Source: CAYURP01 sp964447175
GTDB lineage: Bacteria; Zixibacteria; MSB-5A5; SM23-73-2
Direction of reading: 5' to 3'
Length of the DNA: 11,007 nucleotides
NCBI GenBank assembly: GCA_964447175.1
Contig: CAYURP010000061.1
Location: 1-11,007 of the forward strand
A program made the translations under genes and the position numbers. Under the pieces are notes generated by a model. That model saw nothing but the letters and a program-made list of their open reading frames with translations. It was not told the DNA's origin and made no database searches. This document shows positions 1 to 7,951 of this stretch, piece by piece (within the stretch, counting starts at the first letter, position 1; each line of letters starts with the position of its first letter).

Positions 1-3000
1 CTATCTCCAGCCATTACCTCATCCAGGGAATGAACCCGGAGATGTTTTCCATGAGGGATCAGGTATTCTTTTTCCTCTGTCTCACCTTTAGCGAAAATCT
101 GAGTTGAACCTCGGATGATCTTACCGAATTCCACCACTCCATCTATCTCTGAAACCACAGCTGGATCCTTAGGTTTTCTGGCTTCAAAGAGTTCTGCCAC
201 CCGGGGCAGCCCACCGGTTATATCACCGGTCTTGCTTAACTCTCGCGGCATTTTAACCAGTATATCCCCGGCTTCAACTTTATCCTCGGGATGAACCAGA
301 AGATAGGCTCTAGTGGGAATGGAGTAGATGGCAATTCTTTTCCCTCCGTTGTCCAGTATGGAAATTCGGGGCCTTAGGGTCTTTTCCCTCTGCTCCACGA
401 TTACCCTCTGCCTTAATCCGGTGGTTTCATCCAGCTCCTCGCGGAAGGTCACATCCTCTATTAGATCCACAAATTGTATCCTACCTTTATGCTCTGAGAC
501 TATGGTGTTGGTGTAAGGATCCCATTCAAAGAGAATATCCCCTTTGGACACCATACTTTTGTTCTTAACCCTCAAATTGGCACCATACGGGACATTGTAT
601 CTGGCTCTGATTCTGTTCTTCTCATCCAGGAGATGGATTTCACCATCCCGGTTCAAAACTACTCCGTGATCGTCTTTGTCGACTACCTTTACGTTCTTGA
701 AGGTGGTCTTACCATCAATTCTGGCTATTACCTTAGACTGTTCAGTGATTCTGGCAGCTGTTCCACCTATGTGAAAGGTTCTCAAAGTAAGCTGAGTACC
801 GGGTTCCCCGATGCTCTGAGCAGCTATTACTCCTACTGCTTCTCCTAAATCCACCATTTTCCCGGTGGCTAAATTCCGGCCATAGCATTTGGCACATACC
901 CCTCTTTTTGACTCACAGGTTAAGACTGAACGGATACGTACCGAATCAATAGCGCTTTCATCTATTCTGGAGGCTGCTTCCTCATCAATCTGCTCACCAG
1001 CCCGGCACAAAATCTCATTGGTTATGGGATCTATCAAATCCTCTAAAGCCACCCGACCTAAAATCCTATCCTTGAGGGACTCGATTACCTCCTCCCCCTC
1101 TTTCAAGGCACTGATGTTAAGACCTAAAATAGTGCCGCAGTCTTTTTCGGTGATGATTACGTCCTGAGCTACATCCACCAGCCTTCTGGTTAGATAACCG
1201 GCATCCGCGGTTTTCAAAGCTGTATCGGCCAACCCTTTTCTGGCTCCATGGGTGGAGATGAAATACTCCATCACGCTGAGACCTTCCCTGAAGTTTGAAG
1301 TAATAGGGGATTCGATGATCTCCCCGATTTGTCCGGTAATCCTCTTTTGAGGTTTGGCCATAAGACCTCTCATCCCGGCTAGCTGTCTTATTTGATCCTT
1401 GCTCCCCCGGGCTCCGGAATCTGCCATCATGAAAACAGGATTGAAACCTTTTTGATCTTGGCTCAGTTTTTCAAACATGGCTTTTGCCACCTCGGTGGTG
1501 GTGTAGGTCCAGATATCTATAACTTTATTATACCTCTCTCCGTTAGTGATCACTCCTCGTTCATATTGCTTTTGTTCCCTCTCCACTTCCTTAAATGCCT
1601 TATCGATCAAATCCTTCTTTTCAGCGGGAACGACCATGTCATCGATAGCTACCGTAACCCCGGATAGGGTGACATATTCAAATCCCAGATTTTTCAACTT
1701 ATCCAGGAACAAAGCAGTTCGATGGTTTCCCCACTTTTTATAAATTTCATTAACCAGATCTTCCAGTTTACTTTTGGTGAGAGTCTCATTGTAAAATCCA
1801 AACTCATCTGGAATTATCTCATTGAAAATAACTCTTCCGGATGTGGTTTCTATTATCTGATTACCAATAAGGACTTTTATCTTAGCATGTAATCCCAGGT
1901 GGTCACTTTCCATAGCAGCTATTACCTCCTCCGGAGATGAAAAACTCATCCCCTCACCTTTGTCTCCCGGTTTCTCCTTGGTCAGATAATAACATCCCAG
2001 TACCATATCCTGACTGGGGGAAACTATAGGTTTTCCACTGGATGGAGAAAGAATATTATTCACCGATAACATTAATATCCTTGCCTCAAGCTGAGCTTCG
2101 AAAGATAAGGGAACATGCACTGCCATCTGATCGCCATCGAAGTCTGCATTGAACGCCTGGCAGACAAGAGGATGAAGTCTGATAGCTTTTCCCTCCACCA
2201 AAACCGGGTAGAAAGCCTGGATGCCCAAGCGGTGGAGAGTGGGAGCACGATTCAAAAGGATGGGATGGTCCTGAATTATCTCCTCCAATATGTCCCAGAC
2301 CTCGGGGCGCTCCCGTTCAACTAATTTTTTAGCCGATTTCACGGTCTGGACATAACCCTTCTCCTCCAATTTCATTATGATGAAGGGCTTGAAAAGCTCC
2401 AGAGCCATGGTTTTGGGTAAACCGGCCTGGTGCAGTTTCAATTCCGGACCCACCACAATGACTGACCTTCCAGAGTAATCCACTCTTTTACCTAAAAGGT
2501 TCTGGCGAAATCTACCCTGTTTCCCCCTGAGAAGATCGGAGAGGGACTTCAAGGGTCTTTTGGAATCACCCCGGACAGATTGTGTGCGTCTGCCGTTATC
2601 CAGAAGAGCATCCACTGCCTCCTGCAACATTCTTTTTTCGTTTCTGAGAATCACCTCAGGAGCTTTTATCTCCATTAACTTCTTCAAACGATTGTTTCTG
2701 TTTATCACCCTGCGATAAAGATCGTTGAGATCGGAGGTCGCAAATCGACCTCCCTCCAACGGGACTAATGGCCTTAAATCTGGAGGCATCACCGGAATTA
2801 CTGTCAGAATCATCCAATCCGGCCTGTTCTCCGATTGTCTGAAAGCCTCTATGACCCGTAATCTCTTCAAGGTATCTTTTTTCCTCTGAGTGGAGGTCTC
2901 AACCTTTACCCGGGCTCTCAAAGAAATGGATAGTTCCTCTACGTCGATTTGTTTTAATAGATCCAAGATAGCCTCAGCTCCCATTTTTGCCACAAGCTCT

Positions 3001-3509
3001 TTCCCCTTTTCCTCCAACTCCATATACTCTTCCTCAGAGATTATATCCTTATATTTGAGGGAGGTGTTCCCCGGATCTAAAACTATATAGGATTCGTAAT
3101 AAAGTATTTTCTCCAGATCGCGGATGGATAGGTTCAAAAGGTACCCTATTCTGCTGGGTATGGATTTAAAATACCAGATATGGGAAACCGGCACAGCCAG
3201 CTCTATATGTCCCATTCTATCCCTTCGGACCTTGGATTGAGTAACCTCAACCCCACACCGATCGCAGACTATTCCCTTGAACCTTATCCTTTTGTATTTA
3301 CCACAACTACATTCCCAATCCTTGACCGGACCAAAAATCCTCTCGCAGAAAAGTCCTTCCCTTTCCGGCTTGAAAGATCTGTAATTAATTGTTTCCGGTT
3401 TGGTCACCTCTCCATAAGACCAGGATCTAATGGTCTCAGGAGAAGCGAGCTGAATTCTTATGGCGTAAAAATCAGAAGGTTTTCTTGTATTTGACTGACG
3501 GTTAGCCAC
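1..3509 (-). CDS. rpoC: RNA polymerase subunit beta' (5' part, 1169 codons; C-terminus outside window)
   Basis: Largest catalytic subunit of RNA polymerase. The frame opens with GTG (residues MANRQSNTRKPSDFYAIRIQ) behind GGGGGAGG with a 7-nt spacer, and stays open to the window edge. Visible in order: N-terminal zinc finger with Cys67, 69, 82 and 85; clamp and rudder region; the invariant NADFDGD at 454-460, whose Asp456, 458 and 460 hold the catalytic magnesium; second zinc site with Cys791, 865, 872 and 875; trigger-loop start RTFHIGG near 910-916; and an SI3-type insertion at about 920-1092 before DITGGLPRV. Numbering almost matches E. coli up to the active site. About 200 or more C-terminal residues are missing because the window ends. 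It follows rpoB by 27 nt, and its ribosome-binding site lies in a hairpin just past the rpoB stop. Identity is certain. Confidence 0.98.
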   Translation of the reverse strand, partial: MANRQSNTRKPSDFYAIRIQLASPETIRSWSYGEVTKPETINYRSFKPEREGLFCERIFGPVKDWECSCGKYKRIRFKGIVCDRCGVEVTQSKVRRDRMGHIELAVPVSHIWYFKSIPSRIGYLLNLSIRDLEKILYYESYIVLDPGNTSLKYKDIISEEEYMELEEKGKELVAKMGAEAILDLLKQIDVEELSISLRARVKVETSTQRKKDTLKRLRVIEAFRQSENRPDWMILTVIPVMPPDLRPLVPLEGGRFATSDLNDLYRRVINRNNRLKKLMEIKAPEVILRNEKRMLQEAVDALLDNGRRTQSVRGDSKRPLKSLSDLLRGKQGRFRQNLLGKRVDYSGRSVIVVGPELKLHQAGLPKTMALELFKPFIIMKLEEKGYVQTVKSAKKLVERERPEVWDILEEIIQDHPILLNRAPTLHRLGIQAFYPVLVEGKAIRLHPLVCQAFNADFDGDQMAVHVPLSFEAQLEARILMLSVNNILSPSSGKPIVSPSQDMVLGCYYLTKEKPGDKGEGMSFSSPEEVIAAMESDHLGLHAKIKVLIGNQIIETTSGRVIFNEIIPDEFGFYNETLTKSKLEDLVNEIYKKWGNHRTALFLDKLKNLGFEYVTLSGVTVAIDDMVVPAEKKDLIDKAFKEVEREQKQYERGVITNGERYNKVIDIWTYTTTEVAKAMFEKLSQDQKGFNPVFMMADSGARGSKDQIRQLAGMRGLMAKPQKRITGQIGEIIESPITSNFREGLSVMEYFISTHGARKGLADTALKTADAGYLTRRLVDVAQDVIITEKDCGTILGLNISALKEGEEVIESLKDRILGRVALEDLIDPITNEILCRAGEQIDEEAASRIDESAIDSVRIRSVLTCESKRGVCAKCYGRNLATGKMVDLGEAVGVIAAQSIGEPGTQLTLRTFHIGGTAARITEQSKVIARIDGKTTFKNVKVVDKDDHGVVLNRDGEIHLLDEKNRIRARYNVPYGANLRVKNKSMVSKGDILFEWDPYTNTIVSEHKGRIQFVDLIEDVTFREELDETTGLRQRVIVEQREKTLRPRISILDNGGKRIAIYSIPTRAYLLVHPEDKVEAGDILVKMPRELSKTGDITGGLPRVAELFEARKPKDPAVVSEIDGVVEFGKIIRGSTQIFAKGETEEKEYLIPHGKHLRVHSLDEVMAGD

Positions 3510-3511
3510 TT

Positions 3512-3533
3512 TTAATCCTCCCCCGGAGGTTAA
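3512..3533 (-). promoter_or_regulatory. Hairpin that sequesters the rpoC ribosome-binding site
   Basis: On the coding strand the 27-nt rpoB-rpoC gap contains CCTCC, loop GGG, then GGAGG (3517-3529). Four flanking TTAA/TTAA pairs extend the stem past a single bulged A at 3516. The GGAGG arm is the Shine-Dalgarno of rpoC. The rpoB stop codon (3537-3539) lies only 3 nt upstream of the stem, so a ribosome ending beta synthesis would be expected to melt it. The pairing is visible; its role in coupling beta and beta' synthesis is inferred. Confidence 0.5.
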
Positions 3534-3536
3534 TTT

Positions 3537-6500
3537 TTAATTTTCTATCAACTCCACATCCAGCCCTAAACTTTGAAGCTCCTTTACCAGAACATTAAAG
3601 GATTCAGGAACTCCTGGTTCAGGTGGATTCTCGCCTTTTACTATAGCCTCATAAACTCTGGATCGACCGGTCACATCATCTGATTTAACGGTTAACATTT
3701 CCTGCAGGGAATAGGCCGCTCCATAAGCTTCCATAGCCCAAACTTCCATCTCGCCAAATCTCTGGCCTCCAAACTGAGCTTTCCCTCCCAAGGGCTGCTG
3801 GGTAACCAGAGAATATGGACCTATGGAACGAGCGTGAATTTTGTCATCCACCAAGTGGGACAGTTTCATCATATAAATACAACCTACTGTGATTGGCGTT
3901 TCGAAGAACTTACCTGTCATTCCGTCATAGAGTGTGATTTTACCTGATTCTGGTAGCCCGGCTTCCTTGAGAGCAGCCTTAATCTCCTTTAGATCAGTTC
4001 CTTCGAAGATAGGACTTTCCACATAAATTCCTAATTTATGGGCAGCCCAACCCAGGTGGGTCTCCAGTATCTGACCTACATTCATTCTGGAGGGTACACC
4101 CAGTGGATTCAAAATCAAATCCACCGGCGTTCCATCCGGTAAACAAGGCATATCTTCAATTGGAACGACTTTCGCCACCACACCTTTGTTACCATGTCTG
4201 CCTGCCATCTTATCACCTACGGATAATCTTCTTTTGGTAGCTACACTCACCTTGACCAGCTGAACTACCCCAGGAGGTAACTCCGCTCCTCGAGCTATCT
4301 TTTCCAATTCCAGATCCAATTGTGCCTGCCGTGATTCCACTTGCTCTTGATAACTGGAAGAGAGCTTCTCAATTTTGCTGTTTAAGTTGTTATTCTGGGT
4401 GAAACCTTCCTCTGCTATCAAATCATCCAGCTCGATCTTGTCGAATGAATCCTCTTTAAAGGTGTAACCTGCTCTGAAAATCACGTTCTGGTTGGACCTT
4501 TTTCTTATAGTCATAGCCTTCTGTCCAGCAAGTAATTTCTTTATTCTCTGATCTTTGAGTTCCTTCAATCTATCCATTTCCTTCTGGAAGGATCTTTTAA
4601 GGCGAGCCATCTCATTTCTTTCCGATTTCTTAGCTTCCTCGGTACGTTCTTTTCTGGAAAAAATCTTGGTATCTATAACAATTCCCTTCATTCCGGGTGG
4701 TGCCTTAAGGGAAGCATCTCTTACATCTCCGGCTTTCTCACCGAAAATAGCTCTCAGGAGCCTCTCCTCAGGTGAGAGTTCAGTTTCCCCTTTGGGCGTA
4801 ACTTTACCCACTAAAATATCACCAGCCTCCACCTCAGCTCCCATTCTCACTACACCTCGTTCATCCAGGTTGACCATGGCTTCTTCAGAAACATTGGGTA
4901 TCTCCCGGGTGATTTCCTCTGCTCCTCTTTTGGTATCTCGTACCTGGAGTTCAAACTCCTCGATATGGATTGAGGTAAAGGTATCGTTGGCCACCAACCT
5001 CTCGCTTACTATGATAGCGTCCTCAAAGTTATACCCCCGCCAGGACATAAAGGCCACCAAGACATTAGCTCCCAGGGCTAATTCACCGTTTTGGGTAGCG
5101 GAGCCATCAGCTATACAATCCCCTTCTTTCACTTTATCTCCCAGCTGGACCAGAGGTCTCTGGTTCACGCAGGTATCTTGATTGGAACGTCTGAACTTCT
5201 CCAGGGGATACTCATCCATTTCCTCCAGATCGATCTCCGTCTGGTGACGGTCATCCGGTCTGATAACGATTCTATCGGCGGTAATGGTTTCAACAATTCC
5301 ACTTCTTTGGGCTACCACAGTTGCTCCGGAATCTAAAGCTGCTTTTCCCTCCATTCCAGTAGCGATGAGAGGAGTCTCTGTTTTTATGAGGGGCACTGCC
5401 TGGCGTTGCATGTTTGACCCCATTAAAGCACGGTTGGCATCATCATGCTCTAAAAAGGGAATTAAGGCTGCAGCCACACTGACCAATTGTTTAGGAGAGA
5501 CATCCATGTAATCGATCTTATCCGGTAGAACAACAAGAAAATCCCCTCGATAGCGAGCTTTTACAAGGGAATTTAAGAATCTCCCGTCTTTTCGCAAGGG
5601 TTCGTTAGCCTGGGCTATATGATAATTATCCTCCTCGTCGGCGGTCAGGTAATTGATGTGGGAGGAGACTTTACCATTTTTTACTTTGCGATAAGGGGTT
5701 TCTATGAATCCATATTTATTTATTCGGGCGTAAGTGGAAAGAGAAGTTATCAACCCGATGTTCGGACCCTCAGGTGTTTCGATAGGGCACATTCTTCCAT
5801 AATGGGTATGATGGACATCCCGGACCTCAAAACCTGCTCTTTCCCTGGTTAAACCGCCGGGGCCCAGAGCCGATAATCTCCTCTTATGAGTTAGCTCAGC
5901 TAAAGGATTTGTTTGATCCATAAATTGTGAAAGCTGGGAGGATCCAAAAAAGGTCTCAATAACTGCTGAAACAGTACGAGCATTTACCAGATCATGAGGA
6001 GTGAGAGTATCACTATCCTTTAAACTCATCCTCTCCTTTATGGTTCTTGCCAGCCGGGAAATACCTATAGAGAATTGGTTGGAAAGGAGTTCCCCTACGG
6101 AACGGGCTCTTCGATTTCCCAGATGATCGATGTCATCTATCGATCCCTGGTCATTCCTCAATCCTATAAGATAACTTATAATAGCTGTGAAATCCTTTTT
6201 GCTTAAGGTGGTCTGGGTAGGGGAAATATTCAGATTAAGCCTCTGATTGATTTTGTATCTTCCCACCTCTCCCAGATCATAACGTTTGGCAGTAAAGAAA
6301 AGCCGTTCCAAAAGCCCCTGAGCCATCTCAATGGAAGGTGGTTCTCCGGGCCTAAGCAGGGTGTAGATTTTGAAAAGGGCTTCATCCTGGGAGCTGGTTG
6401 CATCCTTCTGTAAGGTATGGAGAATTATCTTGTGGTCCCTCTGCAGGTCTTTAGAGATGATTTCAATTGAGGATATTTTCAATTTCTTAAGGTCTTCCCA

Positions 6501-7310
6501 ATGTTCCTCAGTTAAAGTCTCTCCGCTTTTTATAAGGGTTTCTTTGGTGTCGGGAGCAATCACAGATTGAGCACAGGTTTTTCCCAGAACCTTTGATTTA
6601 TTCTTCCCTGTAATTTCAATTTTCTCCACCGGGTAGAAAAGAGAAATGATCTCTTTATCTGTGGAATAGCTCAAAGCTCGAAGCAGGGTAGTTGCTGGCA
6701 GCTTTCTCCTGGTATCGATGTGTACGAACATACAATCATTGACGTCCAAGTTGAATTCCACCCAGGAACCCCGATAGGGAATTATTCTGGCGGAGTATAA
6801 TCTTTTTCCATTGGGATGAATCTCCTCATCGAAAAAGACTCCGGGGGAACGGTGAAGTTGGGTAACGATCACTCTTTCTGCCCCATTTATTATAAAAGTC
6901 CCGGTGGGAGTGAGTCGGGGGAGCTCTCCCAAAAAGACATCCTGCTCAATTATGTCCTTTACCTTGGTCTTGTCATCTGGATCTCTCACCACCAATCTCA
7001 ACGTGGCCTTCAGGGGAGCAGCATAGGACATGTTCCTCTCCCGGGCCTCTCGGATAGTATAGCGAGGGCGGCCTAGCATATACTTTACAAACTCCAAAGT
7101 ATAGTTCTCATGAACATCGGATATGGGAAAAATATCCTGGAAAACCGCCTGCAGTCCCTTATTCACCCTCTTCTCAGGTTTAACAGTAAGCTGAAGGAAA
7201 TCCTCAAATGAATCCCTCTGAACATCCAGAAGGTTGGGAAGTTCAGTCGCAGATTGCAATTTGGAGTAAGATCTTCTTTTAATGGTTTTTACTTTTAGCA
7301 AATTGATCAC
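3537..7310 (-). CDS. rpoB: RNA polymerase subunit beta
   Basis: Second catalytic subunit of RNA polymerase, 1257 residues from the GTG at 7310 and 1254 if the better-placed TTG at 7301 is used. N-terminal protrusion and lobe domains cover about 1-450. The rifampicin pocket is at 456-485 (GSSQLSQFMDQ, then THKRRLSALGPGG), with the sensitive residues Asp465, His475 and Ser480 (E. coli 516, 526, 531), so the enzyme should be rifampicin-sensitive. RPDDRHQ and GEKAGDVRD lie in the hybrid-binding and flap regions. A charged helical insertion resembling SI2 spans about 882-1010. KMAGRHGNKG at 1034-1043 supplies the active-site lysines 1034 and 1042, and GGQRFGEMEVWA near 1181-1192 packs on beta'. 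Shorter than the 1342 residues of E. coli but complete, ending in TAA. Preceded by a 119-nt gap and followed by rpoC. Confidence 0.98.
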   Translation of the reverse strand: MINLLKVKTIKRRSYSKLQSATELPNLLDVQRDSFEDFLQLTVKPEKRVNKGLQAVFQDIFPISDVHENYTLEFVKYMLGRPRYTIREARERNMSYAAPLKATLRLVVRDPDDKTKVKDIIEQDVFLGELPRLTPTGTFIINGAERVIVTQLHRSPGVFFDEEIHPNGKRLYSARIIPYRGSWVEFNLDVNDCMFVHIDTRRKLPATTLLRALSYSTDKEIISLFYPVEKIEITGKNKSKVLGKTCAQSVIAPDTKETLIKSGETLTEEHWEDLKKLKISSIEIISKDLQRDHKIILHTLQKDATSSQDEALFKIYTLLRPGEPPSIEMAQGLLERLFFTAKRYDLGEVGRYKINQRLNLNISPTQTTLSKKDFTAIISYLIGLRNDQGSIDDIDHLGNRRARSVGELLSNQFSIGISRLARTIKERMSLKDSDTLTPHDLVNARTVSAVIETFFGSSQLSQFMDQTNPLAELTHKRRLSALGPGGLTRERAGFEVRDVHHTHYGRMCPIETPEGPNIGLITSLSTYARINKYGFIETPYRKVKNGKVSSHINYLTADEEDNYHIAQANEPLRKDGRFLNSLVKARYRGDFLVVLPDKIDYMDVSPKQLVSVAAALIPFLEHDDANRALMGSNMQRQAVPLIKTETPLIATGMEGKAALDSGATVVAQRSGIVETITADRIVIRPDDRHQTEIDLEEMDEYPLEKFRRSNQDTCVNQRPLVQLGDKVKEGDCIADGSATQNGELALGANVLVAFMSWRGYNFEDAIIVSERLVANDTFTSIHIEEFELQVRDTKRGAEEITREIPNVSEEAMVNLDERGVVRMGAEVEAGDILVGKVTPKGETELSPEERLLRAIFGEKAGDVRDASLKAPPGMKGIVIDTKIFSRKERTEEAKKSERNEMARLKRSFQKEMDRLKELKDQRIKKLLAGQKAMTIRKRSNQNVIFRAGYTFKEDSFDKIELDDLIAEEGFTQNNNLNSKIEKLSSSYQEQVESRQAQLDLELEKIARGAELPPGVVQLVKVSVATKRRLSVGDKMAGRHGNKGVVAKVVPIEDMPCLPDGTPVDLILNPLGVPSRMNVGQILETHLGWAAHKLGIYVESPIFEGTDLKEIKAALKEAGLPESGKITLYDGMTGKFFETPITVGCIYMMKLSHLVDDKIHARSIGPYSLVTQQPLGGKAQFGGQRFGEMEVWAMEAYGAAYSLQEMLTVKSDDVTGRSRVYEAIVKGENPPEPGVPESFNVLVKELQSLGLDVELIEN

Positions 7311-7317
7311 ACTCCTT
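7299..7317 (-). promoter_or_regulatory. rpoB ribosome-binding site that favours a TTG start at codon 4
   Basis: The coding strand reads TAAGGAG immediately before the upstream GTG (7308-7310), with one base between AAGGAG (7312-7317) and that GTG, too close for initiation. The in-frame TTG at 7299-7301 is 10 nt downstream of the same element, a usual distance. The protein would then start MLKVKTIKRRSYSKL, close to the usual short basic N-terminus of beta. The spacing is seen; the choice of start is inferred. Confidence 0.55.
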
Positions 7318-7429
7318 AGAATCTAACTCTTATCTTAAAATATGAGCAAGAGGTAAAAGTTGAAAAATAACTGAATGTTTTAAACTTCCCTATCTTTTAC
7401 CTCCTCTATTATTATAGGTGTTTACAATT
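7311..7429 (-). other. rplL-rpoB intergenic region (119 nt)
   Basis: AT-rich gap. Besides the inverted repeat and the rpoB ribosome-binding site, it has a TATAAT at 7411-7416 with no recognisable -35 element 16-18 nt upstream, so an internal promoter is possible but not supported. No reading frame or terminator is visible. Confidence 0.6.
7348..7405 (-). repeat. 12-bp inverted repeat in the rplL-rpoB gap
   Basis: The arms are AGGAGGTAAAAG (7394-7405) and CTTTTACCTCTT (7348-7359) on the coding strand: 11 Watson-Crick pairs and one G-U, with a loop of 34 nt. No U-run follows the second arm, so it is not an intrinsic terminator. The first arm contains a perfect AGGAGGT Shine-Dalgarno with no usable start codon after it (the frame closes at TAA soon after). 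It may be an RNA-processing or attenuation structure separating ribosomal-protein and polymerase messages; in E. coli the same gap holds an attenuator and an RNase III site. The function here is inferred. Confidence 0.55.
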
Positions 7430-7951
7430 TTATTTTATCTCCACTGTAGCTCCCACTTCCTGTAATTTGGCTTTGACAGATTCAGCCTCCTCTTTTGGAA
7501 TTCCTTCTTTAACTGGTTTAGGAGCACCGTCCACCAGATCCTTAGCCTCCTTAAGGCCTAATCCGGTGAGTTCTCTTACCACCTTGATCACCTGAATTTT
7601 CTTATCTCCAATAGCCGAGAGAACCACGTCAAATTCTGTCTTTTCCTCGGCTTGAGCAGCTTCAGCAGGTGCAGCTGCGCCTGCAGCAGCAACTGGAACA
7701 GCGGCTGATACGCCAAATTTATCCTGTAAGGATTTGGAGAGTTCAGCCAGCTCCATCACAGTCATATTTTCAATGGCTGAGATGATTTGATCAATGTTGG
7801 TCTTTTCTGCGGTTTCTTGTTTTTGCATATTTTCTGTTTTCTCCTCCTTTTTCTCCTCTGTTTTCTTTTCCTCTGTCTTTTTATCCTCTATTTTTTCCTC
7901 CTTTTTAGCAGCAGCCTTTTTGGCTGATCCTTTTTCAGATCCGGTAGCCAT
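7430..7951 (-). CDS. rplL: Ribosomal protein L7/L12 with a Lys/Glu-rich N-terminal extension
   Basis: Multi-copy stalk protein that recruits and activates translational GTPases. At 173 residues it is about 50 longer than the usual 120-125. Residues 51-84 (TNIDQIISAIENMTVMELAE onward) are the L10-binding dimerisation domain, 85-102 the Ala/Pro hinge, and 104-173 the C-terminal factor-binding domain with the conserved GLGLKEAKDLV at 130-140. Residues 1-50 are a charged, low-complexity segment with no counterpart in typical L7/L12. The ATG at 7951 has an excellent GGAGGT with an 8-nt spacer, so the extension looks translated. A second ATG at codon 42 (7826-7828) follows GGAGGAG with a 12-nt spacer and could give a near-standard form. 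Upstream is a 197-nt gap, downstream a 119-nt gap. Identity certain; the true start is less so. Confidence 0.96.
   Translation of the reverse strand: MATGSEKGSAKKAAAKKEEKIEDKKTEEKKTEEKKEEKTENMQKQETAEKTNIDQIISAIENMTVMELAELSKSLQDKFGVSAAVPVAAAGAAAPAEAAQAEEKTEFDVVLSAIGDKKIQVIKVVRELTGLGLKEAKDLVDGAPKPVKEGIPKEEAESVKAKLQEVGATVEIK
7826..7847 (-). promoter_or_regulatory. Possible internal translation start in rplL
   Basis: GGAGGAG (7841-7847) lies 12 nt before an in-frame ATG at codon 42. Starting there would give 132 residues, near the normal size of L7/L12. The spacer is longer than ideal, and the Shine-Dalgarno-like bases are also codons of the Glu/Lys run, so they may be coincidental. Confidence 0.3.
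7838..7879 (-). repeat. Short tandem repeat encoding KTEEK units in rplL
   Basis: Codons 25-38 of rplL encode KTEEK, KTEEK and a shortened KEEK. The first two units are 15-nt near-copies differing only at synonymous A/G positions. The coding strand here is almost entirely purine. This looks like expansion by slippage or short duplication, and copy number may vary between strains. Confidence 0.6.

Noticed and set aside
4555..5181. 208-codon open frame on the plus strand
   Set aside because: Antisense to a conserved part of rpoB; its translation is Ser/Leu-rich with no recognisable family and no ribosome-binding site. The same holds for the other plus-strand frames.
7348..7405. Intrinsic terminator between rplL and rpoB
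   Set aside because: The stem is AT-rich with a 34-nt loop and no U-run follows the second arm; rpoB must also be transcribed through it.
7411..7416. TATAAT as -10 box of an rpoB promoter
   Set aside because: No -35-like hexamer at 16-18 nt; TTGTAA is only 5 nt upstream. In an AT-rich gap one perfect hexamer is weak evidence.
7838..7920. Purine-rich stretch of rplL as an artefactual 5' extension of the gene
   Set aside because: The frame is intact for 50 codons, the upstream ATG has a GGAGGT at 8 nt, and the sequence before it is clearly non-coding, so translation from 7951 is the simplest reading.
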